Positions 25,253 to 33,553 of a stretch of DNA of 64,000 bases are shown in pieces (the stretch's first letter is position 1; every line of letters starts with the position of its first letter). The position numbers and the translations under genes were made by a program. The notes under the pieces were generated by a model that saw only the letters and a program-made list of their open reading frames with translations, did not search any database and was not told where the DNA came from. The DNA is from Erwinia sorbitola (lineage in GTDB: Bacteria > Pseudomonadota > Gammaproteobacteria > Enterobacterales > Enterobacteriaceae): positions 4,033,501 through 4,097,500 of the forward strand of contig NZ_CP046509.1 in assembly GCF_009738185.1 (NCBI RefSeq). The letters are read 5' to 3'.

Positions 25253-26155
25253 TTACCCCTGGCGTTTAGCCATAAGTTTTGGGATCTCCCGCAGGCACCA
25301 GGATTTTGCTTCACCCATACTGTCACGCCGCCACGCCATAATAATATCGACTTCGCGAGTGTATTCCGGACTGACTACGCGCAGCCGCCCTTCTGCGATA
25401 TCTTTCTCTACCATTGAGTACGGCATCGTGCCAATTCCTAAGCCTGCCAGCAGCGCACGATGCTTATCTTCAATGGTGCTGACCGTCAGGCGCTGCTGCT
25501 TGTCCAGTAGCGTCACGGTCAGCACAGGACGCTCACGCGCGGTATCTGCGACGGCAATGCCACGGTATTTCACGCGAGTGGTTTCCGAAAGCGGTTCCGG
25601 TTCCTGATGGATGGGATGATCCGGGCTGGCGACGTACACACTCATCAACGTGTACAGCTTGCGGGTGTTGATCTCAGACGACGCGCGAAAGTGCATATCA
25701 GGGGCAATGACAATATCAGCACGGCCCTGCTCCAGTCGCTCCCATGCACCTGCCAGCACTTCGGTCATCAGCGACACCTGGGTATTGGCTTTATCCGCCA
25801 GTTTTACCACCAGAGGGAACAGCAGTTCGGTGGAGACCAGCGCTTCGGTAGCAATGGTCAGATGGGTTTCCCAACCGCGCGCCAGCGCTTCAGCATCCGT
25901 GGTCAGCTTATCGGCAGCTTCCAGCAGCACCCGGCCACGCTCCAGCAGCATACGTCCGACGTTGGTAAATTTGGTGCGGTGGCCGGAACGGTCAAACAGC
26001 ACAACATCCAACTCTTCTTCCAACTTCTGCATTGTATAACTGAGGGCGGAAGGTACGCGGCCCAGTTCATCTGCGGCAGCAGCAAAGCTCCCGCGACGAT
26101 CGATAGCATCCATAACCCGCAGTGCTTCCAGCGTCAGAGCGCGATCTTTAGCCAT
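25253..26155 (-). CDS. yhaJ: LysR-family transcriptional regulator
   Basis: 300 residues, nearly identical to E. coli YhaJ through the helix-turn-helix (LEALRVMDAIDRRGSFAAAADELGR spans the recognition region) and most of the effector domain (TEVLAGAWERLEQGRADIVI, STIEDKHRALLAGLG). YhaJ activates transcription in response to aromatic (dinitrotoluene-type) compounds in E. coli and regulates neighbouring yha genes. It is divergent from yhaK, consistent with control of the pirin gene. Confidence 0.95.
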   Translation of the reverse strand: MAKDRALTLEALRVMDAIDRRGSFAAAADELGRVPSALSYTMQKLEEELDVVLFDRSGHRTKFTNVGRMLLERGRVLLEAADKLTTDAEALARGWETHLTIATEALVSTELLFPLVVKLADKANTQVSLMTEVLAGAWERLEQGRADIVIAPDMHFRASSEINTRKLYTLMSVYVASPDHPIHQEPEPLSETTRVKYRGIAVADTARERPVLTVTLLDKQQRLTVSTIEDKHRALLAGLGIGTMPYSMVEKDIAEGRLRVVSPEYTREVDIIMAWRRDSMGEAKSWCLREIPKLMAKRQG

Positions 26156-26281
26156 ATTGATTCTCTGTCAGGAAATTTGAATATTGCCAGCAGATTAACT
26201 GGCTAACAATCCGGCGTCCAGAAACTTACCATATCAGGATAAAAAACGGCCGGGATGCTTTCGGCCGATAAGGAGAACCCT

Positions 26282-26986
26282 ATGATAACCAGTCGAACCG
26301 CTGAACAGTGTGGCAAAGCCGATTATGGCTGGCTACAGGCGCGCTATACCTTCTCCTTTGGTCACTATTTTGATCCCAAGCTGTTGGGCTATGCCTCTTT
26401 ACGCGTACTCAATCAGGAAGTGCTGGCACCGGGGGCCTCTTTTCAGCCCAGAGCCTATCCTAAAGTCGATGTTTTGAATCTGATTTTGCAGGGTGCGGCA
26501 GAGTATCGCGACAGTGAAGGTCATCATGTGCAGGCTCAGGCCGGGGAAGCGCTGCTGCTCTCTACCCAGCCAGGAGTCAGCTATTCAGAGCATAATATCA
26601 GCAAAGAGCGCAGCCTGACGCGTATGCAATTGTGGCTGGATGCCTGTCCTCAGCGTGAAAATGCGGCAGTGCAGCGCATGCCGGTATCAGAACAGCAGCG
26701 TTATACCCTGCTGGCCTCCCCTGACGGTAGCGCAGGCAGCCTGCAACTGCGACAGCAGGTGTGGATTCACCAGGTCATTTTGGAACCAGGAGAGAGTTAC
26801 AGCCTGCCGCTGCAAGGAGCACGAGCTTACCTGCAATCGATTCACGGATCGCTGGAGGCCGAAGCGCACTCACAGCAGCAAGAGTCACTGACCTGTGGCG
26901 ATGGTGCCTTTCTCCATGAAGAACAGAGCGTGACGCTAAAGGCAATAACGCCGCTGCGTGCACTGGTGATTGATCTACCGGTGTGA
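26282..26986 (+). CDS. yhaK: Pirin-like bicupin protein
   Basis: 234 residues from the ATG at 26282 with AAGGAG upstream; a longer in-frame start at 26255 is unlikely. Bicupin fold with the pirin N-terminal signature TFSFGHYFDPKLLGYASLRVLN. A second cupin runs at about 140-230. E. coli YhaK is described as a redox-sensitive pirin homologue lacking full metal-binding. It lies opposite yhaJ, its likely regulator. Confidence 0.94.
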   Translation: MITSRTAEQCGKADYGWLQARYTFSFGHYFDPKLLGYASLRVLNQEVLAPGASFQPRAYPKVDVLNLILQGAAEYRDSEGHHVQAQAGEALLLSTQPGVSYSEHNISKERSLTRMQLWLDACPQRENAAVQRMPVSEQQRYTLLASPDGSAGSLQLRQQVWIHQVILEPGESYSLPLQGARAYLQSIHGSLEAEAHSQQQESLTCGDGAFLHEEQSVTLKAITPLRALVIDLPV

Positions 26987-26999
26987 TCCTGGGCCTGCG

Positions 27000-27800
27000 T
27001 TATTCCCGGTAGCCATGTTCTGCTGCCGGGAATATCCCCTCTTTTACGGCAATCACATAGCTTTTCAACGCATCCTGAATGCTCATCTGTCCGTGCATAA
27101 AATTGTGCACAAACTTTGGTACCCGCCCTGTCAGGCTCAATCCGAGCATATCGTGCAATACCAGCACCTGACCATCGGTGCCAGCCCCGGCACCAATACC
27201 AATTACCGGCACAGTGACGGCATCACTCAGCTTTTTCCCCAGTGATACTGGCACGGCTTCCACAAGGATCATCGCCGCACCTGCTGCCTCAAGAGCCTGT
27301 GCTGTCTCCACTAGCGCTTTTGCCTGCTGCGGATCGCGTCCCTGTACTTTAAACCCACCCAGCACATTGACCGACTGCGGCGTCAATCCAATATGAGCGC
27401 AAACCGGCACGCCGTTACGAGTAAGCTGGCGTATGGTTTCACCGAGCCACTCTCCCCCTTCCAGTTTGACCATATGCGCTCCTGCCTGCATCAGACAGCC
27501 TGCGCTGTACAACGCCTGTGCCGGTGAGGAGTAGGTCATAAACGAGAGGTCAGAGAGAATAAAACTGCCTGCGTTTCCACGTTTTACACTGGCAGTGTGA
27601 TAGACCATATCCTCAAGGGTGACCGGCAGCGTACTGTCATGGCCCTGTAAAATCATCCCCAGCGTATCGCCAATTAAGAGAATATCGACGCCGGCGGCAC
27701 TGCTGGCCGCGGCAAACGTCGCATCGTAACAGGTAAGCATCGCAATTTTTTCACCACGCTGCTTCATCAGGGTGAGCTGTGACAAAGTGATATCAGACAT
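27000..27800 (-). CDS. panB: PanB-type ketopantoate hydroxymethyltransferase paralogue
   Basis: 266 residues. (beta-alpha)8 enzyme with the PanB signatures MLTCYDATFA, LLIGDTLGMILQGHDSTLPV (metal-binding Asp), KLEGGEW and the catalytic-glutamate region ILVEAVP, then PVIGIGAGAGTDGQVLVLHD. The reaction is 5,10-methylene-THF plus 2-ketoisovalerate to ketopantoate, in pantothenate synthesis. panC and panD are not nearby. The sequence differs clearly from E. coli PanB, so this may be a second, divergent copy. It is 11 bases after a LysE-type exporter and probably co-transcribed with it. Confidence 0.85.
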   Translation of the reverse strand: MSDITLSQLTLMKQRGEKIAMLTCYDATFAAASSAAGVDILLIGDTLGMILQGHDSTLPVTLEDMVYHTASVKRGNAGSFILSDLSFMTYSSPAQALYSAGCLMQAGAHMVKLEGGEWLGETIRQLTRNGVPVCAHIGLTPQSVNVLGGFKVQGRDPQQAKALVETAQALEAAGAAMILVEAVPVSLGKKLSDAVTVPVIGIGAGAGTDGQVLVLHDMLGLSLTGRVPKFVHNFMHGQMSIQDALKSYVIAVKEGIFPAAEHGYRE

Positions 27801-27811
27801 TTTTTATCTTC

Positions 27812-28426
27812 TTAAAAGAGTGATTCAGCCAATAACAGCAGCGCGATAAGACACATCACGATACCGGAGATCTGACTAACACGTTGTGCAGCACGCGGCC
27901 GGGTTTGCAGCACCTTACCAGAGCCAAATCCCACCAGCAGGTAAACCAGCCCGCAGCTGACAATGTGCAAACCTCCCAGCGCCAGAATTTGCAGCGGAAC
28001 CGGCCAGGCGCTGGCAGGATCGGTAAACTGTGGTAACAATGCCAGAAAAAGCAGAAAGACCTTAGGATTCATGCCACTAACGCAGACCCCTTTCGCAAGC
28101 CAGGTAAACCATGAACCTGTGGAATGAACGTTACCAGCCGCCGGGACAGAGGGGTGAATCACCATATTGATACCAAGCCATAACAGATAGAGCGCGCCAG
28201 CCACTGTCAACAGCGTCAGCGCCGCTGGGGTCTCTGTCACCAGCGCACCCACGCCCGCTGCCACCGCCAGAGTTGCAATCAGATGCCCGAGCAATAAGCC
28301 CGCCACTGCCGGCGTCACTGCGCGCTTCCACATCCCCGCCGACATGGCATAAGCCCAGTCCACGCCAGGAGTGATAACAAAAAGGATGGATACCGCCCAG
28401 AATGAAACAAAAAGATGCAACGCCAC
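27812..28426 (-). CDS. LysE/RhtB-family amino acid exporter
   Basis: 204 residues from a GTG at 28424-28426 with GGAAGG just upstream. Six hydrophobic helices and the LysE-family opening FVITPGVDWAYAMSAG (normally TPGPD). GMNPKVFLLFLALLPQF is the characteristic central motif. It exports an amino acid or derivative across the inner membrane; the substrate is not predictable. It is divergent from the Lrp-type regulator and upstream of the PanB paralogue, suggesting regulated export. Confidence 0.88.
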   Translation of the reverse strand: MALHLFVSFWAVSILFVITPGVDWAYAMSAGMWKRAVTPAVAGLLLGHLIATLAVAAGVGALVTETPAALTLLTVAGALYLLWLGINMVIHPSVPAAGNVHSTGSWFTWLAKGVCVSGMNPKVFLLFLALLPQFTDPASAWPVPLQILALGGLHIVSCGLVYLLVGFGSGKVLQTRPRAAQRVSQISGIVMCLIALLLLAESLF

Positions 28427-28543
28427 AATAGCCTTCCCACATGATTAGGTGACAATCAGATGTTGGAAAGAATATCCTTCTGTCGTTAAAATGTGCTGCT
28501 AATGTTGACTGCTCAATCGGCGTTTAAAGAGAGATTTTTCCAA

Positions 28544-28996
28544 ATGGATAAGATTGACCGCAAGATTCTTGCTGAACTGCAAATTGATGGGCGTCTTTCT
28601 GTTACCGACCTGTCAGAAAGGATTGGCCTCAGTCTATCACCCTGCCACCGGCGGGTTCGGGCGCTGGAACAATCTGGTGTGATTCGGCATTACCGCGCAC
28701 ATCTTGATCCCGCCATGCTGGGTTTTAATTTCTCTGCCATTGTATTTGTCACGCTGCGCGAAGGAGACCGGCAGGCGGTGGCCGCGTTTGAAGCAGCAGT
28801 AGTGGAGATCCCACAGATTGTTCAGGCGCAGCGCCTGTTTGGCGATCCTGATTACCTTCTGAATGTTCTGACTCAGGATCTGACCGCCTTTCAGAAGCTT
28901 TATGACGAGCAGCTTTCAGGAATGCCGGGTGTGCAGCGTCTCACCTCAACCTTAGTGATGAAGACGATTATTCAGGATCGCTCACTGCCAATCTGA
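28544..28996 (+). CDS. Lrp/AsnC-family transcriptional regulator
   Basis: 150 residues from the ATG at 28544 (MDKIDRKILAEL), the standard family start. An in-frame ATG at 28493 would add 17 untypical residues. The N-terminal helix-turn-helix (LSVTDLSERIGLSLSPCHRRV) is followed by the RAM ligand-binding domain (QAQRLFGDPDYLLNVLTQDL). It probably binds an amino acid and controls the divergent exporter-panB pair. Confidence 0.9.
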   Translation: MDKIDRKILAELQIDGRLSVTDLSERIGLSLSPCHRRVRALEQSGVIRHYRAHLDPAMLGFNFSAIVFVTLREGDRQAVAAFEAAVVEIPQIVQAQRLFGDPDYLLNVLTQDLTAFQKLYDEQLSGMPGVQRLTSTLVMKTIIQDRSLPI

Positions 28997-29034
28997 ACCC
29001 TCTATTTTTTACACACCCGGCAGCGATCCTCCGG

Positions 29035-30159
29035 CTACTCTTCGTCGAAGAACCAGTAACCCTGATTAACCAGCCCTGTCAGTTCAGCAACAAAAGCCGG
29101 ATTGTGCAGCGCCTCTCCGAGTTCATCTTTACCGAGAATGGTGAAACGGCACAGCGCGTCCGCGCCTTTAACATCAACCGTTTCCAGCGGTTCATTGTTG
29201 ATAAAGAAACTGTCCCCGACCTGTAGCATCCGCAAGCCGCTGAGGCGATTCAATACATCACCGCTCATCAGGGCGTCGACAATCTCATCCTGTTGATAAG
29301 GTGGCTCTGCGGGAGCGATATCCAGCTCATGACGCGGGGTGGTGGCAAAACGACCGAACCACTGCCTGAAATCTCCAGGCTGATTGATCACCTCGATCAT
29401 CATCGCCCGCAGGCGATCGAGCTCATACTCTTCCACCCGTCCCGGATGTTCCCGACAGGTCAGATCCGGATCGCTGTAATGCTCGCCGCCGAGATCGTTT
29501 TCCAGCGCATAGTCAGCAAAACTACTGATTAAGTCGCGACCGTTAGGCCCACGGAAGCCGACAGAGTAGTTGAGGGTGCTTTCAAAGGTGAAACCATCGT
29601 GCGGGAATCCCGGCGGAATATAGAGAATATCCCCTGCCGAGAGCTCTTCATCGATGATCGGCGTAAAAGGCTCAACGTGCAGCAGCGCCGGATGCGGGCA
29701 AAACTGTTTCAGCGGCAGTTTATCACCCACGCGCCAGCGGCGACGGCCCATTCCCTGAATGATAAAGACATCATACTGATCGATATGTGGCCCGACACCC
29801 CCACCCGGAACGGAGAAAGAGATCATCAGATCGTCTAAACGCCAGTCGGGCAGCACGCGGAACGGACGCACCAGTTCGGCAGAGGGAGCATGCCAGTGGT
29901 TCACCGCCTGTGCCAGCAGCGACCAGCCTGTTTCGCCCAGCCCATCAAAGTGCTCAAAAGGCCCGTTGCTGGCCTGCCACTCGCCATTTTTATGACTGAC
30001 AAGACGACTGTCGATTTCCGGCTCCATTGCCAGCCCTGCCAGTTCGTCAGGAGTGATCGGATCAACAAAGTCCGGCAGCGCATTTTTTAAAACAACAGGT
30101 TGTTTTTGCCAGTATTTTTCTAAAAATTCAGGCCAGTTAAGATCAAGCTGATAAGCCAT
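29035..30159 (-). CDS. roxA: 50S ribosomal protein L16 arginine hydroxylase
   Basis: 374 residues from the ATG at 30159 (MAYQLDLNWPEFLEKYW). JmjC-type 2-oxoglutarate/Fe(II) oxygenase of the RoxA (YcfD) type. Iron ligands His125 and Asp127 are in GPHIDQYD and His187 in PPGFPHDGF, the same numbering as E. coli. The C-terminal winged-helix domain is present (LNRLSGLRMLQVGDSFF). It hydroxylates Arg81 of L16. The gene is far from this neighbourhood in E. coli, so it has been relocated. The in-frame stretch to 30228 is not supported by a family match. Confidence 0.96.
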   Translation of the reverse strand: MAYQLDLNWPEFLEKYWQKQPVVLKNALPDFVDPITPDELAGLAMEPEIDSRLVSHKNGEWQASNGPFEHFDGLGETGWSLLAQAVNHWHAPSAELVRPFRVLPDWRLDDLMISFSVPGGGVGPHIDQYDVFIIQGMGRRRWRVGDKLPLKQFCPHPALLHVEPFTPIIDEELSAGDILYIPPGFPHDGFTFESTLNYSVGFRGPNGRDLISSFADYALENDLGGEHYSDPDLTCREHPGRVEEYELDRLRAMMIEVINQPGDFRQWFGRFATTPRHELDIAPAEPPYQQDEIVDALMSGDVLNRLSGLRMLQVGDSFFINNEPLETVDVKGADALCRFTILGKDELGEALHNPAFVAELTGLVNQGYWFFDEE

Positions 30160-30388
30160 AGGTTTCCGCCAATAAGAAGACAAACGGCCTTGATTATAAA
30201 GAGGCAGGTCGTTGGCATACCTTGTCATGCATCAAGACCAGGCAGACTAATTATCGACCATTGTTAAAGCCACACATTAATTTACCTGTTAATACCATTA
30301 GTAGTATTTCTATCTTTGCAAAATAATCGTTTATTAATTAGCCTGTCTCTATCCCATTAAGGGATTAAATAAACTGAAGGAGTAGTAT

Positions 30389-32032
30389 ATGAACGCTAAA
30401 ATGGAAAAAGGCCCAGGAAAATATCAATCGAAAACAGCCACTACAGACTCCCCACAAAAGAAAAAATCTGGCCCGACCACAAAAAATGCCGCTGGCAAAA
30501 CGTCGAGCATTACAGGACAGAAATCTCCAGATTCATTTACTGAAAAAAGTAAAATCCAGGACCCATTACCAGAAAAAAAACCTGCAAAAAATGGTGATTA
30601 CGATTTAATTATCAGTAATGGTTTAGTAATTCTGGATAGTGGGGAAGTACATACCGATATTGCGGTTAAAAACGGAAAAATTGCTGCAATAGGCGTTGCG
30701 CTCCAGGGAGCAAAACAGGTTATCGATGCAAAAGGACTGATTGTCAGCCCCGGAATGATTGACGCGCATGTGCATTTTAATGAGCCGGGTGGCGGCATAC
30801 GTGACGACTGGGAGGGCTATGTTACGGGAACCCGAGCCTGTGCCAGAGGCGGTGTGACAACCATTATTGAAATGCCGCTGAATCAACTCCCTGCAACAGT
30901 AGATAAAAAAACCCTCGATATAAAATATGCCGCCGGAAAGAATAAATTAGCCATCGATGTGGCATCGCACGGTGGACTGGTGCCAACTAATTTACAGCAT
31001 GACGAAATAAAACAGCTCAGTGATGGCGGTGTCGTTGGGTATAAATGTTTTATGGCAACAGTTGGCGATCGCTCTATTAAAGGTGATTTCCAGAATGTCG
31101 ACGACTACTCTTTATATGAGGGTATGAAGCAGATAGCGAAGACGGGTAAAATTTTGATGATTCATGCGGAAAATGCCGCTATTACCGATGAGCTGGGAAA
31201 AATAGCTCAAGCATCTGGTGAAAAAACCCTAAAAGCTTATGTCGCTACCCGTCCGGTATTTACCGAGGTTGAGGCGGTCAGGCGCGCAATACTTTTTGCC
31301 AGTATCACCGGCTGCCCAATTAATATCTGCCATATGTCCAGCCCGGAAGGGGTTGATGAAGTGGTTAAAGCGCGGGCAAAAGGCATTAACGTTACCTGCG
31401 AAACATGTAATCAGTATCTGGTTATGGTGACTGATGAGCTGGATGAAATCGGCGCTACAGCAAAATGTTCGCCTCCAATCAGGGATAAGGCCGCGCAGGA
31501 CGGGCTATGGAAACATGTTCTCGCCGGAAATATTCATTTTATCACCTCCGATCACTCTCCCTGCCCGGCACTGCTAAAGGATAAAGATAACGCCTTTGAA
31601 GCCTGGGGTGGAATTGCCGGGGTGCAGAATGATATCGATATCTTCTTTGATGAAAGCGTACAGAAACGCGGTATGTCGCTGAAGCAGTTCGCCCATCTTA
31701 CCGCTGCAAACCCTGCCGATCGCTTTGCCCTTCACTCTAAAGGAAGGATTGCCGTAGGGAAGGATGCGGACTTTGCCTTTATCAAACCTCACTGCTCCTA
31801 CGTATTAACAGCTGAAGACCTGGAGTACCGCAACAAAATTAGTGCTTATGTTGGCCGTAAAATTGGTGCGCGGGTAGTACGTACCATTTTACGCGGAACC
31901 ACGGTATATAGTCAGGAAAGCGGTGTGAACCAGGATTTCACAGGGCAATATATCAAAGTAGCCAATCGTCTGAATCAGACACCGGGCGAGGCGTGCCTCG
32001 CTCCTACAAGCAGCAATGCGCAGACCTCGTAG
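30389..32032 (+). CDS. Allantoinase/dihydropyrimidinase-type amidohydrolase with Lys-rich N-terminal extension
   Basis: 547 residues; the enzyme part (about 70-530) fits the allantoinase family. Metal ligands: His127 and His129 in IDAHVHF, carboxylated Lys219 in GYKCFMA, His259 in MIHAEN, His315 in ICHMSSPEG, Asp388 in TSDHSP. Unusual points: a low-complexity, Lys/Ser/Thr-rich extension of about 70 residues that AllB (about 453 residues) lacks, and a last 15-residue tail translated from a REP element, with the REP's GTAG supplying the stop. The gene is AT-rich and stands alone, without other allantoin genes, so it was probably acquired. GAAGGAG supports the start. The true substrate is uncertain. 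Confidence 0.8.
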   Translation: MNAKMEKGPGKYQSKTATTDSPQKKKSGPTTKNAAGKTSSITGQKSPDSFTEKSKIQDPLPEKKPAKNGDYDLIISNGLVILDSGEVHTDIAVKNGKIAAIGVALQGAKQVIDAKGLIVSPGMIDAHVHFNEPGGGIRDDWEGYVTGTRACARGGVTTIIEMPLNQLPATVDKKTLDIKYAAGKNKLAIDVASHGGLVPTNLQHDEIKQLSDGGVVGYKCFMATVGDRSIKGDFQNVDDYSLYEGMKQIAKTGKILMIHAENAAITDELGKIAQASGEKTLKAYVATRPVFTEVEAVRRAILFASITGCPINICHMSSPEGVDEVVKARAKGINVTCETCNQYLVMVTDELDEIGATAKCSPPIRDKAAQDGLWKHVLAGNIHFITSDHSPCPALLKDKDNAFEAWGGIAGVQNDIDIFFDESVQKRGMSLKQFAHLTAANPADRFALHSKGRIAVGKDADFAFIKPHCSYVLTAEDLEYRNKISAYVGRKIGARVVRTILRGTTVYSQESGVNQDFTGQYIKVANRLNQTPGEACLAPTSSNAQTS

Positions 32033-32160
32033 GGATCAGGCGTCCTGACCCCCAGCACACCGGGCGAGGCGTGCCTCGCTCCTACAAGCAGCACTGCGCT
32101 GACCTCGTAGGGGTCAGGCATGCCTGACCCGCAGCACACCGGGGCGCGGCGTGCCCCTAC
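31984..32160. repeat. Tandem REPIN cluster of two units plus a part unit
   Basis: Alternating REPs: minus-oriented GGGCGAGGCGTGCCTCGCTC...CTAC at 31984 and 32062, plus-oriented GTAGGGATCAGGCGTCCTGA... at 32029 and GTAGGGGTCAGGCATGCCTG... at 32107, and a shortened minus-oriented copy at 32140-32160. The unit period is 78 bp. The first unit overlaps the end of the amidohydrolase gene. Confidence 0.88.
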
Positions 32161-32179
32161 AGTTAAGATTGCTAAATGC

Positions 32180-32206
32180 AAAAAACCCGCCGAAGCGGGT
32201 TTTTTT
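32180..32206 (-). terminator. Terminator of rnpB
   Basis: Minus-strand reading AAACCCGC-TTCG-GCGGGTTTTTT: a 5- to 8-bp stem with a UUCG-type tetraloop and a long T run. Located just beyond the RNase P RNA 3' end. A-tracts on both sides make it potentially bidirectional. Confidence 0.85.
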
Positions 32207-32215
32207 ACTGAATAA

Positions 32216-32595
<380 letters not shown>

Positions 32596-32602
32596 GGCGC
32601 GC

Positions 32603-32631
32603 AGTGTATAGGGTTTTCTACGAGTTGTCAC
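32603..32631 (-). promoter_or_regulatory. Predicted rnpB promoter overlapping the rsmI stop codon
   Basis: On the minus strand GTGACA (32631-32626) and TACACT (32608-32603) are separated by exactly 17 bases. The -10 ends 7 bases before the predicted rnpB 5' end. The -35 overlaps the rsmI TGA at 32628-32630. Confidence 0.6.
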
Positions 32632-33491
32632 TCACCCTGCTGCTCCAGGGCGTACTTATATAGCGCATTTTTCTTCACACCATGGATTTCCGCCGTAAGC
32701 GCAGCGGCTTTCTTCAGCGGTAACTCGCTCTGCAACAGCGCCAGGGTACGCAGCGCTTCTACCGGTAATGCCTCTTCCACTGCGTGAAAACCTTCCACAA
32801 TCAGCACCATTTCGCCTTTACGGCGATTTTCATCTTCCAGCACCCAAGCCAGCAGTTCACCCACCGGCGCGCCGAAGATCGACTCCCAGGTTTTGGTGAT
32901 TTCACGCGCCAGTACCACATAACGATCCGGACCAAGCACAGTGACCATATCTTGCAAACTGTCGAGCAGGCGATGCGTTGATTCATAAAAGATAATCGTG
33001 CGCGGCTCCTGCTCAAGGGCGCGCAGCGTGTCGCAGCGTCCTTTGCTTTTCGCTGGCAGGAAACCTTCATAACAGAAACGGTCAGAGGGCAATCCGGCGG
33101 CGCTTAAAGCAGTAATAGCGGCACAGGCACCTGGTAAAGGCACGACGCGGATACCCGCTTCACGACACAAACGCACCAAATGATAGCCAGGATCGTTAAT
33201 CAAGGGAGTGCCAGCGTCGGAAACTAACGCTATGCTTTGACCCTCGCGCAGCTTCGCCAGCAAGACTTCCGCCTTCTGCTGTTCATTATGATCATGCAAT
33301 GCGAAGAGGCGCGCATTGATGGCGAAATGTTGTAGCAACAGCCCGGTATGACGTGTATCTTCCGCAGCGATCAGATCGACGCTCGCAAGCACCGTCAGTG
33401 CCCGCTGGGTGATATCGCCCAGGTTACCAATCGGTGTTGGAACGATATAGAGCGTGCTGGCAGAAATATCTGCCCGATCGTGTTGTTTCAT
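32628..33491 (-). CDS. rsmI: 16S rRNA 2'-O-ribose C1402 methyltransferase
   Basis: 287 residues. Tetrapyrrole-methylase-like SAM enzyme with the RsmI (YraL) signatures LYIVPTPIGNLGDITQRAL, AEDTRHTGLLL, SDAGTPLINDPGYHLV and FYESTHRLLDSL. It methylates the ribose of C1402 of 16S rRNA in the decoding centre. It is divergent from lpoA, as in E. coli, with a 62-base promoter region. Confidence 0.96.
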   Translation of the reverse strand: MKQHDRADISASTLYIVPTPIGNLGDITQRALTVLASVDLIAAEDTRHTGLLLQHFAINARLFALHDHNEQQKAEVLLAKLREGQSIALVSDAGTPLINDPGYHLVRLCREAGIRVVPLPGACAAITALSAAGLPSDRFCYEGFLPAKSKGRCDTLRALEQEPRTIIFYESTHRLLDSLQDMVTVLGPDRYVVLAREITKTWESIFGAPVGELLAWVLEDENRRKGEMVLIVEGFHAVEEALPVEALRTLALLQSELPLKKAAALTAEIHGVKKNALYKYALEQQGE

Positions 33492-33553
33492 TGTTTGATC
33501 CGAATTGCCGATTTAATATTGAGCATCTTGAAAAAAACATCACTGGATACAGT

